Shown: positions 1 to 8,132 of the stretch, piece by piece
Numbering within the stretch: position 1 is the first letter of the stretch
Layout of the letters: each line of letters opens with the position of its first letter
NCBI RefSeq assembly: GCF_000968535.2
Contig: NC_016112.1
Location: 3,348,001 to 3,412,000, forward strand
DNA: 64,000 bases
Direction of reading: 5' to 3'
DNA from: Methylotuvimicrobium alcaliphilum 20Z
GTDB taxonomy: Bacteria; Pseudomonadota; Gammaproteobacteria; Methylococcales; Methylomonadaceae
Program-made: the position numbers and the translations under genes
The notes under the pieces: model-generated
Seen by the model: the letters and a program-made list of their open reading frames with translations, nothing else
Told to the model about the DNA's origin: nothing
Databases searched by the model: none

Positions 1-71
1 CGTCAGAGAAAGCGATTTACATCGCGGTACGCGAATCAATCAATGGAAATTGCTTGAGTGGAATTGACCTT

Positions 72-336
72 ATACCTTTCTGCAGTGCCGAAGGAGGCCT
101 CGGGGAGCTGGCATAGAGCCTACATGGACGTATTCATCCAGCACCTAAATTGCATAGCCCATTGGCCATGGTTAATTGTCTTGGATAATTCATCCAGCAC
201 CTAAATAAGCCATGATTTTGAATCATTGCCAAAGACCTATGGAATTTAGGTGCTGGGTTTACGGCGTCCTTAGACGGGCACCCCGGCGCCTCCTAAGACA
301 CTGCCGAAATTTGAAGTGCGAAAGGTATATTTCACG
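72..336. repeat. Family A repeat with family D nested inside (composite A::D)
   Basis: This fills most of the gene-free stretch at 1-347. Both ends carry the A-type terminus (TATACCTTTC at the left; GTGCGAAAGGTATA at the right), and the left terminus has lost about 16 bases. The A interior (GGAGCTGGCATAGAGCC, then ACGGCGTCC) is split by a D element at 138-256, which has CCAGCACCTAAAT ends and two internal inverted copies. The same A::D junction recurs near 1.26, 33.9 and 60.4 kb. No coding capacity is seen. Confidence 0.8.
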
Positions 337-347
337 CCGCTTCCGTT

Positions 348-980
348 TTACTCCATCATCTCCAACGCCATTTCCGCCGCTTCTTTTACTTCCTCGTCGT
401 AATGGGTTGCGGCGATTTGTTTAAATTTAGTAGTAACAGCCGATTTGTCACCAATATCCATAACGCTTAACCAGTCCAGCGCGGCAATTATGACAGAAGA
501 ATGGGGATCATTAAGCGCTTTAATTAATAACGGCTCAACGCTAGCAGGATCACCCTCAGCCAGATACATAACAACCTCCTCCCTAATTTCCGGGTTAGGA
601 TCGGTTAACAAAACATTTTCCAGCAAATGTAAATCATTCGCATCGTCGAGAGTCAAATTGTATACCGCCTCCATGCGAAGATCATCATCACTACTTGTTA
701 TATTGATTCGAGCTTCGGCCAAGTTTTCTTCTTCAATGAAATCGATCGGCTCCGATGAGTATGTTGCACTCGATCTTCCGCGAGCAGGCTTCAAACTGCT
801 CATTTGCGCGTCCGAATTTTCCGAAGCATTAGGTACCGCACCATCATTTTGTTGCAGTATTATTTTTTTTGAAGCAGTTGAGGATGAACTTTCCGATTCT
901 GTTGCATCCTGCTGACATGCGGATAATAAAAAAGGCAACGTTATGACAATACTTAAGATCATTCGGTTTTTCACTTTCAT
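348..980 (-). CDS. HEAT-repeat lipoprotein
   Basis: A 210-residue protein predicted to be exported and lipid-anchored. The N terminus is basic and hydrophobic and ends in the lipobox LLSAC, so Cys near residue 22 would be acylated. A low-complexity Ser/Gln/Asp-rich linker (about residues 25-85) follows. The C-terminal half has repeated helical pairs of HEAT/PBS type (LHLLENVLLTDPNPEIREEV, then VEPLLIKALNDPHSSV), a protein-protein interaction fold. I chose the ATG at 980 over a TTG at 995 because GGAGA lies 9 bases before it. It stands alone between repeat-filled gaps. Partner and function are unknown. Confidence 0.75.
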   Translation of the reverse strand: MKVKNRMILSIVITLPFLLSACQQDATESESSSSTASKKIILQQNDGAVPNASENSDAQMSSLKPARGRSSATYSSEPIDFIEEENLAEARINITSSDDDLRMEAVYNLTLDDANDLHLLENVLLTDPNPEIREEVVMYLAEGDPASVEPLLIKALNDPHSSVIIAALDWLSVMDIGDKSAVTTKFKQIAATHYDEEVKEAAEMALEMME

Positions 981-1391
981 TCGATAGATCTCCAATTAAT
1001 AAAGGTTTGTGAATAAAATCATTTGCGCTTTACTCCTTTAATACAGAAAAGCCGTTCGACTTCGATGAAGGTGCCTGATGCGCCTTTTATTCTTATACGA
1101 TTTTTCAATCAAAAGGGAGTAAATCCCAATGAGTCATTATCTATGATTTAAAATCATAGATAATTTAGGTGCGGGGCATTTGATAGGCACGTCGGCGGCG
1201 AAATTTTGCTATCATCGTAGATCAAAATTCGGCACCGGGGTGTCCTTCAAAGAACGCCGTGAACCCAGCACCTAAATTCACCAAGGCAATTAATTCATAG
1301 CCGATAGGCCATGGAATTTAGGTGCTGAGTAAATACGTCCATGTAGGCTCCATGCCGAGCACTTCAAGCAAGGAGTCAAATCACCTGAGCA
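981..1391. repeat. Repeat-filled gap: C fragment, palindrome, partial A::D
   Basis: About 410 bases with no credible gene. It holds the right end of a family C element (about 1084-1123, ending AAAAGGGAGTAA). Next is a perfect 13-bp inverted repeat (1136-1148 with 1152-1164, ATTATCTATGATT). A partial family A copy starts near 1208 (ATCGTAGATCAAAATTCGG) and is interrupted by a D element at 1264-1328. The A copy is cut off near 1370, shortly before the pgpA stop. Confidence 0.75.
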
Positions 1392-1904
1392 TTACAACCA
1401 CCCCAAGTCCGCAATGACCAGAAGGATCAACCCCGACATAATACCGGCCAATATATCATCGAGCATGATACCTAAGCCTCCGCTTACCTTGCGATCGACC
1501 CAGATAATCGGCCAGGGCTTGACGATATCGAACAACCGGAACAACACGAAACCGACAAGCAACGCAGGCCAATTAAACGGTACCCAAAGCATCGTTACCA
1601 ATAAGCCCGCAACTTCGTCCCAGACGATACCGCCGAAATCATGCTCGCCTAATTTCTTAGCGGCCATTCCGCAAATTCCGACGCCCGCAACAACGGCGGC
1701 TAGCGTCAAAGCATAATAAAAATAATCGCCGGCAAGCGCAAACAACCAACAAACCGGAATGGCGGCCACCGTGCCCATCGTTCCGGGCGCTTTTTTAAAC
1801 AAGCCCGAACCGAAACCAAAAGCCAAAAATAACACCGGATCAGTGAATATTGCCTTAGCCGTTAATTCATTTTTGCCTATCTTATCAGTGAGAAAAATGC
1901 TCAA
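1392..1904 (-). CDS. pgpA: Phosphatidylglycerophosphatase A
   Basis: Inner-membrane enzyme that dephosphorylates phosphatidylglycerophosphate to phosphatidylglycerol, the last step of that lipid's synthesis. The 170-residue length is normal for the family. Family motifs are visible: GSGLFKKAPGTMGT near residue 33, the acidic IVWDEVAG near residue 94 and LDDILAG near residue 148, with several hydrophobic segments between them. The start is a TTG at 1904 that overlaps the end of thiL by 20 bases. No better start lies upstream of the conserved region, so this N terminus is the least certain part. It is the last gene of the rib-nusB-thiL operon. Confidence 0.93.
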   Translation of the reverse strand: MSIFLTDKIGKNELTAKAIFTDPVLFLAFGFGSGLFKKAPGTMGTVAAIPVCWLFALAGDYFYYALTLAAVVAGVGICGMAAKKLGEHDFGGIVWDEVAGLLVTMLWVPFNWPALLVGFVLFRLFDIVKPWPIIWVDRKVSGGLGIMLDDILAGIMSGLILLVIADLGWL

Positions 1905-2826
1905 AACCTTGTACCCTCAACAATTCCGTCGTGCCGAAACGATGAACTCTAAGTCCCGGACCATCCTCGATAACGCCGATACGCGTAAAGTTTTCTGTCA
2001 ATAATGCCGCTTTATCAGCCGGCACGGTAAAACATAATTCATAATCGTCTCCGGCACGCAGCGGCATAGTCCAATCGCCGGTTGCCTCGATATAGGCCTT
2101 GACCGCATTCGACAACGGCAAATCCTCCCAATCCAGACACGCGCCGACGCCGCTTTGTTTCAAAATATGCCCTAAATCTTGCGCCAAACCGTCGGACACG
2201 TCGATACAACTTCGTGCGATATTGCGCAATTCCAAGCCTTCTTCGACACGCGGTTTCGGCCGATTAAAGCGCTCGAGCGCAGCCTGCTGCTGCGAACAAC
2301 TAAAATGTCCTTGGGCAATTTTTAAACCTAGCCCGGCATCGCCGAGTTTACCGGTCATATAAATGACGTCGCCGGGACGCGCCCCCGAACGGCGCAAAGC
2401 TTGACCCGCCGGAACTATGCCCATGGCCTGCACCGTAAGCGTCAATGGGCCGGATGTCGTATCGCCTCCGACTAGATCGATACGGTAATGAGCGGCCAAT
2501 TCGAAAAAACCTTCCGCGAATCGTTCGAGCCAGGATTCGTCGACATCAGGCAATGTCAACGCCAAGGTTACGGCAACCGGCTCGGCGCCCATCGAGGCCA
2601 AGTCGCTCAAATTAACTGCCAGTAATTTGTAGCCCAAATCATAGGGATCGGTACCGGCTAAAAAATGCACATTCTCGACCATCGTATCGGCGGTTATCGC
2701 TAATCGATAACCGGCCGGCACGCTTAACAATGCGCAATCGTCGCCGATACCCAACTCGGTTGCCGCATTCGACGATTTTTTTACGGCGAAAAAACGCTCG
2801 ATTAGATCGAATTCAGCCGCTGGCAT
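1885..2826 (-). CDS. thiL: Thiamine-monophosphate kinase
   Basis: Phosphorylates thiamine monophosphate to the coenzyme thiamine diphosphate using ATP. The 313-residue form starts with MPAAEFDLIERFF, the usual ThiL N terminus. The AIR-synthase-like fold shows GIGDDCALL, the metal-binding ITADTMVENVHF, NLSDLASMGAEP and VGGDTTSGPL. The frame is open further upstream, into nusB, but the ATG at 2826 overlaps the nusB end by only 14 bases and matches the family length. It is translationally coupled to nusB and pgpA, the usual gammaproteobacterial order. Confidence 0.95.
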   Translation of the reverse strand: MPAAEFDLIERFFAVKKSSNAATELGIGDDCALLSVPAGYRLAITADTMVENVHFLAGTDPYDLGYKLLAVNLSDLASMGAEPVAVTLALTLPDVDESWLERFAEGFFELAAHYRIDLVGGDTTSGPLTLTVQAMGIVPAGQALRRSGARPGDVIYMTGKLGDAGLGLKIAQGHFSCSQQQAALERFNRPKPRVEEGLELRNIARSCIDVSDGLAQDLGHILKQSGVGACLDWEDLPLSNAVKAYIEATGDWTMPLRAGDDYELCFTVPADKAALLTENFTRIGVIEDGPGLRVHRFGTTELLRVQGFEHFSH

Positions 2827-3265
2827 CCGAGGCTTTTCGATTTTTTGCTTGGATTTCCACGGCTCGTTTTTGCTGAGCCACTTTATCGAGTATGCCGTTG
2901 ACATAACGATGACTGCCATCGGCGCCGAAGCATTTGGCTAGATTGATACTCTCGTTAAGTACGACCCGATAAGGCATGTCCAGCCGATTCATCAGTTCAT
3001 ACACGCCGATTCTCAAAATCGCCCGTTCGACCGGATCGATCGCTTCGACCGGACGGTCGACGAATTGCATCAACGTTTCGTCGATCACATCAAGGCTTTT
3101 CGGAATGCCGTGAAACAATTCGTTGAAATAGCTTTTTTGAGCATCTCTCAAGCGTTCTTCTTCCAAAAACTGCATTTCGATCGCACTGAGGTTTTGACCG
3201 GTCATTTGCCACTGATACAACGCTTGCACGGCGGCTTTTCTCGCATTGGTACGCGCTTGGCTCAT
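2813..3265 (-). CDS. nusB: Transcription antitermination factor NusB
   Basis: All-helical RNA-binding protein that joins S10 (NusE) on boxA RNA to prevent premature termination in rRNA operons. It is 150 residues long. The N-terminal RTNARKAAVQALYQWQ carries the Arg-rich RNA-contact surface, and VERAILRIGVYELM and VVLNESINLAKCFG are characteristic. Its ATG shares one base with the ribH stop (TAATG), so the two genes are translationally coupled. Confidence 0.96.
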   Translation of the reverse strand: MSQARTNARKAAVQALYQWQMTGQNLSAIEMQFLEEERLRDAQKSYFNELFHGIPKSLDVIDETLMQFVDRPVEAIDPVERAILRIGVYELMNRLDMPYRVVLNESINLAKCFGADGSHRYVNGILDKVAQQKRAVEIQAKNRKASDASG

Positions 3266-3741
3266 TAGGCTTCCAACTGCTGGAACAAATTAACCATTTC
3301 CAGTGCCGACATTGCCGCTTCCGCGCCTTTGTTACCGGCCTTGGTTCCCGCACGCTCGATTGCTTGCTCGATCGTATCGACCGTCAACACGCCGAAACTG
3401 ACCGGCACATCGTATTGCAGCGAAACCGACGCCAAGCCTTTGACACACTCGCCGGCGACATATTCGAAATGCGGCGTGCCGCCTCTTATCACGGCGCCCA
3501 AGGCAATAATCGCATCGTATTGTTTACCGGCAGCAATGCGCTGCACGACCATCGGCAGTTCGAATGCGCCCGGCGCCTTGACCAGACAAATATCGTCTCG
3601 ATTGGCGCCGTGACGGACCAACGCATCGATAGCGCCGGCTTCTAACTGCTCGACGATAAAACTGTTAAAGCGGGATGCAACGATGCAAAATTTACCGCCC
3701 TTTACTGACAAATGGCCTTCATAGGTTTTAATAGCCGACAT
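3265..3741 (-). CDS. ribH: 6,7-dimethyl-8-ribityllumazine synthase
   Basis: Condenses 5-amino-6-ribitylamino-uracil with 3,4-dihydroxy-2-butanone 4-phosphate to form lumazine, the penultimate step to riboflavin. It is 158 residues long. Hallmarks are [26 protein letters not shown], the catalytic-loop region [19 protein letters not shown] and SFGVLTVDT. It is separated from ribBA by a 509-base gap holding hairpins, so it may have its own promoter. No FMN riboswitch is visible in front of it. Confidence 0.97.
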   Translation of the reverse strand: MSAIKTYEGHLSVKGGKFCIVASRFNSFIVEQLEAGAIDALVRHGANRDDICLVKAPGAFELPMVVQRIAAGKQYDAIIALGAVIRGGTPHFEYVAGECVKGLASVSLQYDVPVSFGVLTVDTIEQAIERAGTKAGNKGAEAAMSALEMVNLFQQLEA

Positions 3742-4250
3742 CTAAACTCTCTATCTCTTGTTTTTCGATAGAAACGATCTTGTCAAGACCGTTTCCGTTG
3801 ACTTCTCACACATTACCGTGAGATCCGTAATCGCCGTTTTAACGGCATGCGTGGGAATGATAAAAATCCCGTCATTCCGCCATGGACCGGCGGAATCCAG
3901 TGCCATGGATGGCAGGCTTTTGAGGCACATTAGAGCCTGAAGCAAGCATTACTTATTACCGTCATGCCATCTTCGCTAATGTGACTTCAATACCATTTAT
4001 TGTTACCTAACGTACTTGACTTCGAAATCGCGATCTGGGGATCGCTCCCACAGAGCATCCGGCCCCTTGTGGGAGCGACGCCTTCATCGCGATTTCGAAG
4101 CCACTGATGTTCAATATCCGCAGATTTATCAAACAGCACCGTTTCCAAGTATACGATGACCTCTGTTTAGCAAGTTTATCGATACTTGTGTATAACGGCG
4201 AGCGTAGGACCGTGGGAACGAAGAGCGCTCTGCCTTCGTCGCGACTAAAT
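3742..4250. repeat. Intergenic hairpins between ribBA and ribH
   Basis: No gene is seen. Two hairpins interrupt the riboflavin operon. A small one pairs ATTCCGCC at 3874-3881 with GGCGGAAT at 3889-3896. A REP-like element of about 81 bp has a perfect 15-bp outer stem (4020-4034 with 4086-4100, CTTCGAAATCGCGAT) and an 11-bp inner stem (4042-4052 with 4069-4079, TCGCTCCCACA). Either could act as a processing site or partial terminator between ribBA and ribH. Confidence 0.8.
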
Positions 4251-5366
4251 TTAAATACCGTCCTTCCCTACATAATCGACGACTTCCAAATCGAAGCCCG
4301 CCAAACCGACATATTTTTTCTGCGTGCCGATCACCTTTAAGCGGTGTACGCCTAAATCCGCAAGGATTCTCGACCCCGTTCCGGTCGAACGCCAATCTCC
4401 GACGCTATCGGTCGACGCCGGATTCACCACGCCATTATCCTGCATTTGATACTGGTGAATATGCTCGACCAGCGACTTATTGTCCTCGTTTTGCCGGATC
4501 ACGACAATCACGCCTCGGCCTTCCTCGGCGATAATCCGCATCGCATCGCGCAAGGATACGCTATTTTCATTACGTTTCGACGAAAACAAATCATCCAGCA
4601 AATTACGCCCATGCACCCGAACCAGAACCGGCTCGTCGCCCGCCACCTGCCCCATCACCAAGGCCAAATGCAGCTTATTGTCGTTTTGGTCCTGATAGGC
4701 ATACAAACGGAAATCGCCGAACTCGGTCGGAAAATTGCACTCGCTGATCCGCTCGAGCGTATTTTCATGCTGAATACGGTAATGGATCAAATCGGCTATC
4801 GTGCCGATTTTCAACTGATGTTGCTCGGCGAATTTTTCAAGATCCGGCAACCTGGCCATACTCCCGTCGTCGTTTAGAATCTCGACGATCACCGCGGCAG
4901 GTTCCACGCCGGCCAAACGCGCCAAATCGCAACCGGCTTCGGTATGACCTGCGCGATTCAATACCCCGCCGGACTGCGCCATCAACGGAAAGATATGACC
5001 GGGCTGCACCAAGTCTTCGGCGCGCGCATCGGACGCGACTGCCGCCTGAATCGTGCGCGCCCTATCGGCCGCTGAAATGCCGGTCGTAACGCCTTTAGCC
5101 GCTTCGATCGACACGGTAAAGTTAGTCGAATGCGCGGTCTTGTTTTCATTGACCATCAACGGCAAACGCAACTGCCGGCAACGTTCTCGGGTCAAGGTCA
5201 GACAAATCAAACCGCGTCCGTAGCGAGCCATAAAGTTAACATCTTCGGGACGGGTAAAAGTCGCCGCCATGACCAGATCGCCCTCGTTCTCGCGGTCTTC
5301 GTCATCCATGATAATGACCATTTTGCCTTGGCGCAGGTCCTCTATAATTTCATCGATTGTATTCAT
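4251..5366 (-). CDS. ribBA: DHBP synthase fused to a GTP cyclohydrolase II-like domain
   Basis: The N-terminal half (residues 1-205) makes 3,4-dihydroxy-2-butanone 4-phosphate from ribulose 5-phosphate. It has the acidic active-site loop MDDEDRENEGD, RYGRGLICL and the RAGHTEAGCDL motif. The C-terminal half (about 206-371) is homologous to GTP cyclohydrolase II. However, where active enzymes have three zinc-binding Cys (the CLTGDVFGSLRCDCG region), it reads HGRNLLDDLFSSKRNENSVS with no Cys. The RibA half is therefore probably inactive as a cyclohydrolase, and a separate ribA elsewhere would be needed. Such hybrids are known in proteobacteria. The gene follows ribE directly. Confidence 0.93.
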   Translation of the reverse strand: MNTIDEIIEDLRQGKMVIIMDDEDRENEGDLVMAATFTRPEDVNFMARYGRGLICLTLTRERCRQLRLPLMVNENKTAHSTNFTVSIEAAKGVTTGISAADRARTIQAAVASDARAEDLVQPGHIFPLMAQSGGVLNRAGHTEAGCDLARLAGVEPAAVIVEILNDDGSMARLPDLEKFAEQHQLKIGTIADLIHYRIQHENTLERISECNFPTEFGDFRLYAYQDQNDNKLHLALVMGQVAGDEPVLVRVHGRNLLDDLFSSKRNENSVSLRDAMRIIAEEGRGVIVVIRQNEDNKSLVEHIHQYQMQDNGVVNPASTDSVGDWRSTGTGSRILADLGVHRLKVIGTQKKYVGLAGFDLEVVDYVGKDGI

Positions 5367-6023
5367 TTAGTTTAGAAAGCCACTGCTTTTCAATAATTGT
5401 TCGGTCACGCCGCCCATGCCGCGCGCCGCCGAATCGCCGGCCATCAAGCGCTCCAGATAGCGGGCCAGCAAATCGACTTCAAGATTCACTTTATCACCGG
5501 CTTCGGTATCGCCAAGCGTCGTTTCCTGTAAGGTATGCGGCACGATATTGACGCCGAACACCGCGCCGTCGACTTCGTTGACGGTCAAGCTAATACCGTT
5601 GATGCAAATGGAGCCTTTTTCGGCGATATATTTCGCCAGATTGTCCGGCGCCTTGAAGCGAAAACGATAAGAGCGGCCGTCGGAGTGTTTATCGAGTACC
5701 GTACCGATACCGTCGACATGACCGCTGACGATATGCCCGCCCATGCGTGTCGACGGCGTCAATGCCAATTCCAGATTGACCCGCGTGCCTACCTTCGCCG
5801 TTTTCAAGGTCGTGCGCGCCAACGTTTCGTTCGATACGTCGGCATAAAAATAATCCCGACCCAACTCGACCGCGGTTAGGCAAACACCGTTGACCGCGAT
5901 GCTATCGCCCAAGTGAGCGTCGGCCAGCGGCAACTTGCCGGTACTTATTTTAAGCCGACAATCGCCGGCTTTAGGCTCGATCGCGGCAATGCTGCCGATT
6001 GCCAGAATAATACCTGTGAACAT
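5367..6023 (-). CDS. ribE: Riboflavin synthase, alpha chain
   Basis: Dismutates two lumazine molecules into riboflavin and a pyrimidine. The 218-residue protein begins MFTGIILAIGSIA, the invariant start of the family, and has the two tandem lumazine-binding barrels (SIAVNGVCLTAV near residue 40 and SICINGISLTVNEV near residue 133). The frame stays open to an ATG at 6116 across a heptamer tandem repeat, but family length supports the ATG at 6023. No good Shine-Dalgarno sequence is visible before that ATG, because the repeat lies there. Confidence 0.95.
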   Translation of the reverse strand: MFTGIILAIGSIAAIEPKAGDCRLKISTGKLPLADAHLGDSIAVNGVCLTAVELGRDYFYADVSNETLARTTLKTAKVGTRVNLELALTPSTRMGGHIVSGHVDGIGTVLDKHSDGRSYRFRFKAPDNLAKYIAEKGSICINGISLTVNEVDGAVFGVNIVPHTLQETTLGDTEAGDKVNLEVDLLARYLERLMAGDSAARGMGGVTEQLLKSSGFLN

Positions 6024-6032
6024 AGAAGGGCT

Positions 6033-6088
6033 GTGAATAGTGAATAGTGAATAGTGAATAGTGAATAGTGAATAGTGAATAGTGAAAA
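6033..6088. repeat. Seven perfect GTGAATA heptamers before ribE
   Basis: Seven perfect tandem copies of the 7-mer GTGAATA (TATTCAC on the ribE strand) cover 6033-6081, with a degenerate eighth copy to 6088. The tract ends about 10 bases before the ribE ATG. Since 7 is not a multiple of 3, copy-number change would shift the frame of any translation starting upstream and would alter the ribE leader. Confidence 0.9.
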
Positions 6089-6150
6089 GATAAACGCTTT
6101 TTAGGGCGTTGTGCAATGCTTGGCTCGACCGACTTGCTCAAAAAGGCGTA

Positions 6151-6231
6151 GTAGCCCGGATGAAGTGAAACGGAATCCGGGAGGCCTAGGCACAGAACTT
6201 CCCGTATTTCGCTTCGCTGCACACGGGCTAC
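6151..6231. repeat. REP-like hairpin in the ribD-ribE gap
   Basis: An 81-bp element bounded by GTAGCCCG (6151-6158) and its complement CGGGCTAC (6224-6231). An internal arm pair of GGATGAAGTGAAACGG type faces TTCGCTTCGCTGCAC. It resembles dispersed palindromic elements found between genes of many gammaproteobacteria. It sits just past the ribD stop. Confidence 0.7.
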
Positions 6232-6238
6232 GTTGTTT

Positions 6239-7330
6239 TCAAGTCGGCTTCAGCGTCAGCCTGAGATCCGACCCTATTTGTCTGATATCGCATAAGCTTA
6301 AATGTTTTTTATCGGCCATTTTTTCAAGCCCCGGCAAACGGAACAACCCTCGGCCCTCATCGCCCAATACATTAGTCGACATGTAGATGAGCCATTCGTC
6401 GACAAGGTTTTCGGCCAACAAAGCCCCGCTCAAGGTCGGACCGGCTTCGATGAATATCTCGTTAAACTGCAATCGTCCCAACAAATCCATCACGGCGGAC
6501 AAATCGACCTTTCCGTTACGCTCGGCAACGCAATACACTTCCGCGCCTATTTGTTGCAACGTATCGATTTCACTTCTGTCTTGCGAGCAAGTCACGATCA
6601 CATTCCGGCCCGGCAATGTCAATAAACGCGCGGTCGGCGGCATCCTAAGACGGGTATCGAGCACAACTCTGGCCGGCTGCAGGGTTTCGAATTCGACCCG
6701 CGCATTCAAGGCAGGATCGTCGGCCAACACCGTATTGATACCGGTCAAAATCGCCGAACTGCGGGCGCGATATCGATGTACATCGGCTCTGGATTGATCC
6801 GAAGTGATCCATTTACTCTCGCCGGAAGCCATCGCGGTGCGCCCGTCCAAACTCATCGCCAACTTGCCTCGTATAAACGGCAAACCCGTTTGCATGCGTT
6901 TAATGAAGCCCGGATTCAGTTTCATCGCTTCGTTTTGCAAAACGCCGCAGCGCACATCGATACCGGCGTCATTCAATCTCGTCAAACCTCGCCCGGAAAC
7001 CAGCGGGTTAGGGTCTTGCATGGCCGCAACAACACGAACTACGCCGGCTTTGACCAAGGCTTCGCAACAAGGCGGCGTGCGCCCGTGATGACTGCAAGGC
7101 TCCAATGTAACATAAACCGTCGCCCCTTCGGGGCTTTGCGCCCGCTTGAGCGCCTCGACTTCGGCATGACCCTCGCCGGCCCGTGCATGCCAGCCTTCGG
7201 CGATAATCGCCCCTTCTTTAACCAATACACAACCGACACGCGGATTCGGTTGCGTCGTGTACATGCCGTTATGCGCTAATTGAATCGCCCGGGCCATGTA
7301 AAATTCGTCCGGATGCCACACTGAAGTCAT
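6239..7330 (-). CDS. ribD: Bifunctional riboflavin deaminase/reductase RibD
   Basis: Carries out two consecutive steps of riboflavin synthesis: deamination, then side-chain reduction of the pyrimidine. It is 363 residues long. The N-terminal zinc deaminase has HAEVEAL and EPCSHHGRTPPC (residues about 50-85). The C-terminal NADPH reductase domain (about 150-360) shows KLAMSLDGRTA, GINTVLADDPALN and EAGPTLSGALL. It starts one base after the nrdR stop, so the two are co-transcribed. Confidence 0.97.
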   Translation of the reverse strand: MTSVWHPDEFYMARAIQLAHNGMYTTQPNPRVGCVLVKEGAIIAEGWHARAGEGHAEVEALKRAQSPEGATVYVTLEPCSHHGRTPPCCEALVKAGVVRVVAAMQDPNPLVSGRGLTRLNDAGIDVRCGVLQNEAMKLNPGFIKRMQTGLPFIRGKLAMSLDGRTAMASGESKWITSDQSRADVHRYRARSSAILTGINTVLADDPALNARVEFETLQPARVVLDTRLRMPPTARLLTLPGRNVIVTCSQDRSEIDTLQQIGAEVYCVAERNGKVDLSAVMDLLGRLQFNEIFIEAGPTLSGALLAENLVDEWLIYMSTNVLGDEGRGLFRLPGLEKMADKKHLSLCDIRQIGSDLRLTLKPT

Positions 7331-7331
7331 C

Positions 7332-7784
7332 TTATTGCCGCTTCAAATGTTCGATCATATCGGTAAATTCGCTGACATCCTCGAAACTTCGATAGACCGA
7401 AGCGAATCTGACATAGGCGACATGATCGAGCATACTCAACTCTCTCATGACTTTTTCACCCAATTCTTGCGCCTTTATCTCGCGCTCGCCTTTCGTGGCC
7501 AATTCTTTGATGATCCGGCTGACGGATTGCTCGATCGCATCGCTGTCCACCGGCCTCTTTTCCAAGGCGCGCAACATGCCGGCGCGGAGTTTTTGTTCGT
7601 CGAAAGGCACTCTTGCACCACCGCGTTTGATCACGCGCGGCAGACTCAACTCGGCCTGTTCGAAAGTCGTAAAGCGCTCTTTACAAACCGAACATTCGCG
7701 GCGCCTGCGCACTTGATCGCCTTCATTCGCCAATCTGGAATCGATCACTCGGGTATCTTGCGCCGAACAAAAAGGACATCGCAT
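7332..7784 (-). CDS. nrdR: Transcriptional repressor NrdR
   Basis: ATP/dATP-sensing repressor of ribonucleotide reductase genes. It is 150 residues long. An N-terminal zinc ribbon ([17 protein letters not shown], then [13 protein letters not shown]) binds DNA, and an ATP-cone follows ([16 protein letters not shown]). It heads the ribD-ribE-ribBA-ribH-nusB-thiL-pgpA operon, as in many gammaproteobacteria. Confidence 0.97.
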   Translation of the reverse strand: MRCPFCSAQDTRVIDSRLANEGDQVRRRRECSVCKERFTTFEQAELSLPRVIKRGGARVPFDEQKLRAGMLRALEKRPVDSDAIEQSVSRIIKELATKGEREIKAQELGEKVMRELSMLDHVAYVRFASVYRSFEDVSEFTDMIEHLKRQ

Positions 7785-8132
7785 AATTTAATCGCCGATT
7801 ACCATTGAAAAATATCGAGTCGTTGAAAAACCGATGATTTTATAACAATTAAGCACGCTTACCGTAATTTATTTCGGGATAGGGGAAATAAGGCGTGGAT
7901 ATCTTCGCGATAATCTCGTTAAATCCTAAAAAGAGCAGTCGGGAATCTCAAACTACCGTTCGCCTTCGCCCCTCGGCTGCGCTCAGGAGAGCCCTGCCGA
8001 AGGATGAAGGGTAGTTTGAAGCTTCACCAAACCGGTGAAAATGTTTTAGACCCTTCATGCTTCGACTTGGCTCAGCACGAACGGTCTAAAACACATATCA
8101 ACTGCTTTTTTTTTGGGTTAATGGTGCGCACC
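7785..8132. repeat. Gap between nrdR and gspD with two inverted repeats
   Basis: About 350 bases with no gene. Two inverted repeats are visible: TCAAACTACC at 7948-7957 with its complement at 8010-8019, and GTTTTAGACC at 8043-8052 with its complement at 8083-8092. The spacers contain similar text (CTTCG..GGCT..CTCAG), as if the two are degenerate arms of one repeat type. The nrdR promoter should lie next to 7785, but I cannot identify its boxes. Confidence 0.6.

Noticed and set aside
445-915. 156-codon open frame antisense to the HEAT lipoprotein
   Set aside because: It is a shadow of a well-supported lipoprotein gene and has no domain or Shine-Dalgarno sequence.
3742-4250. FMN riboswitch before ribH
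   Set aside because: The conserved RFN helices and sequence are not visible; only REP-like hairpins are present.
6033-6088. Possible CRISPR-like array
   Set aside because: It is a direct tandem heptamer with no spacers.
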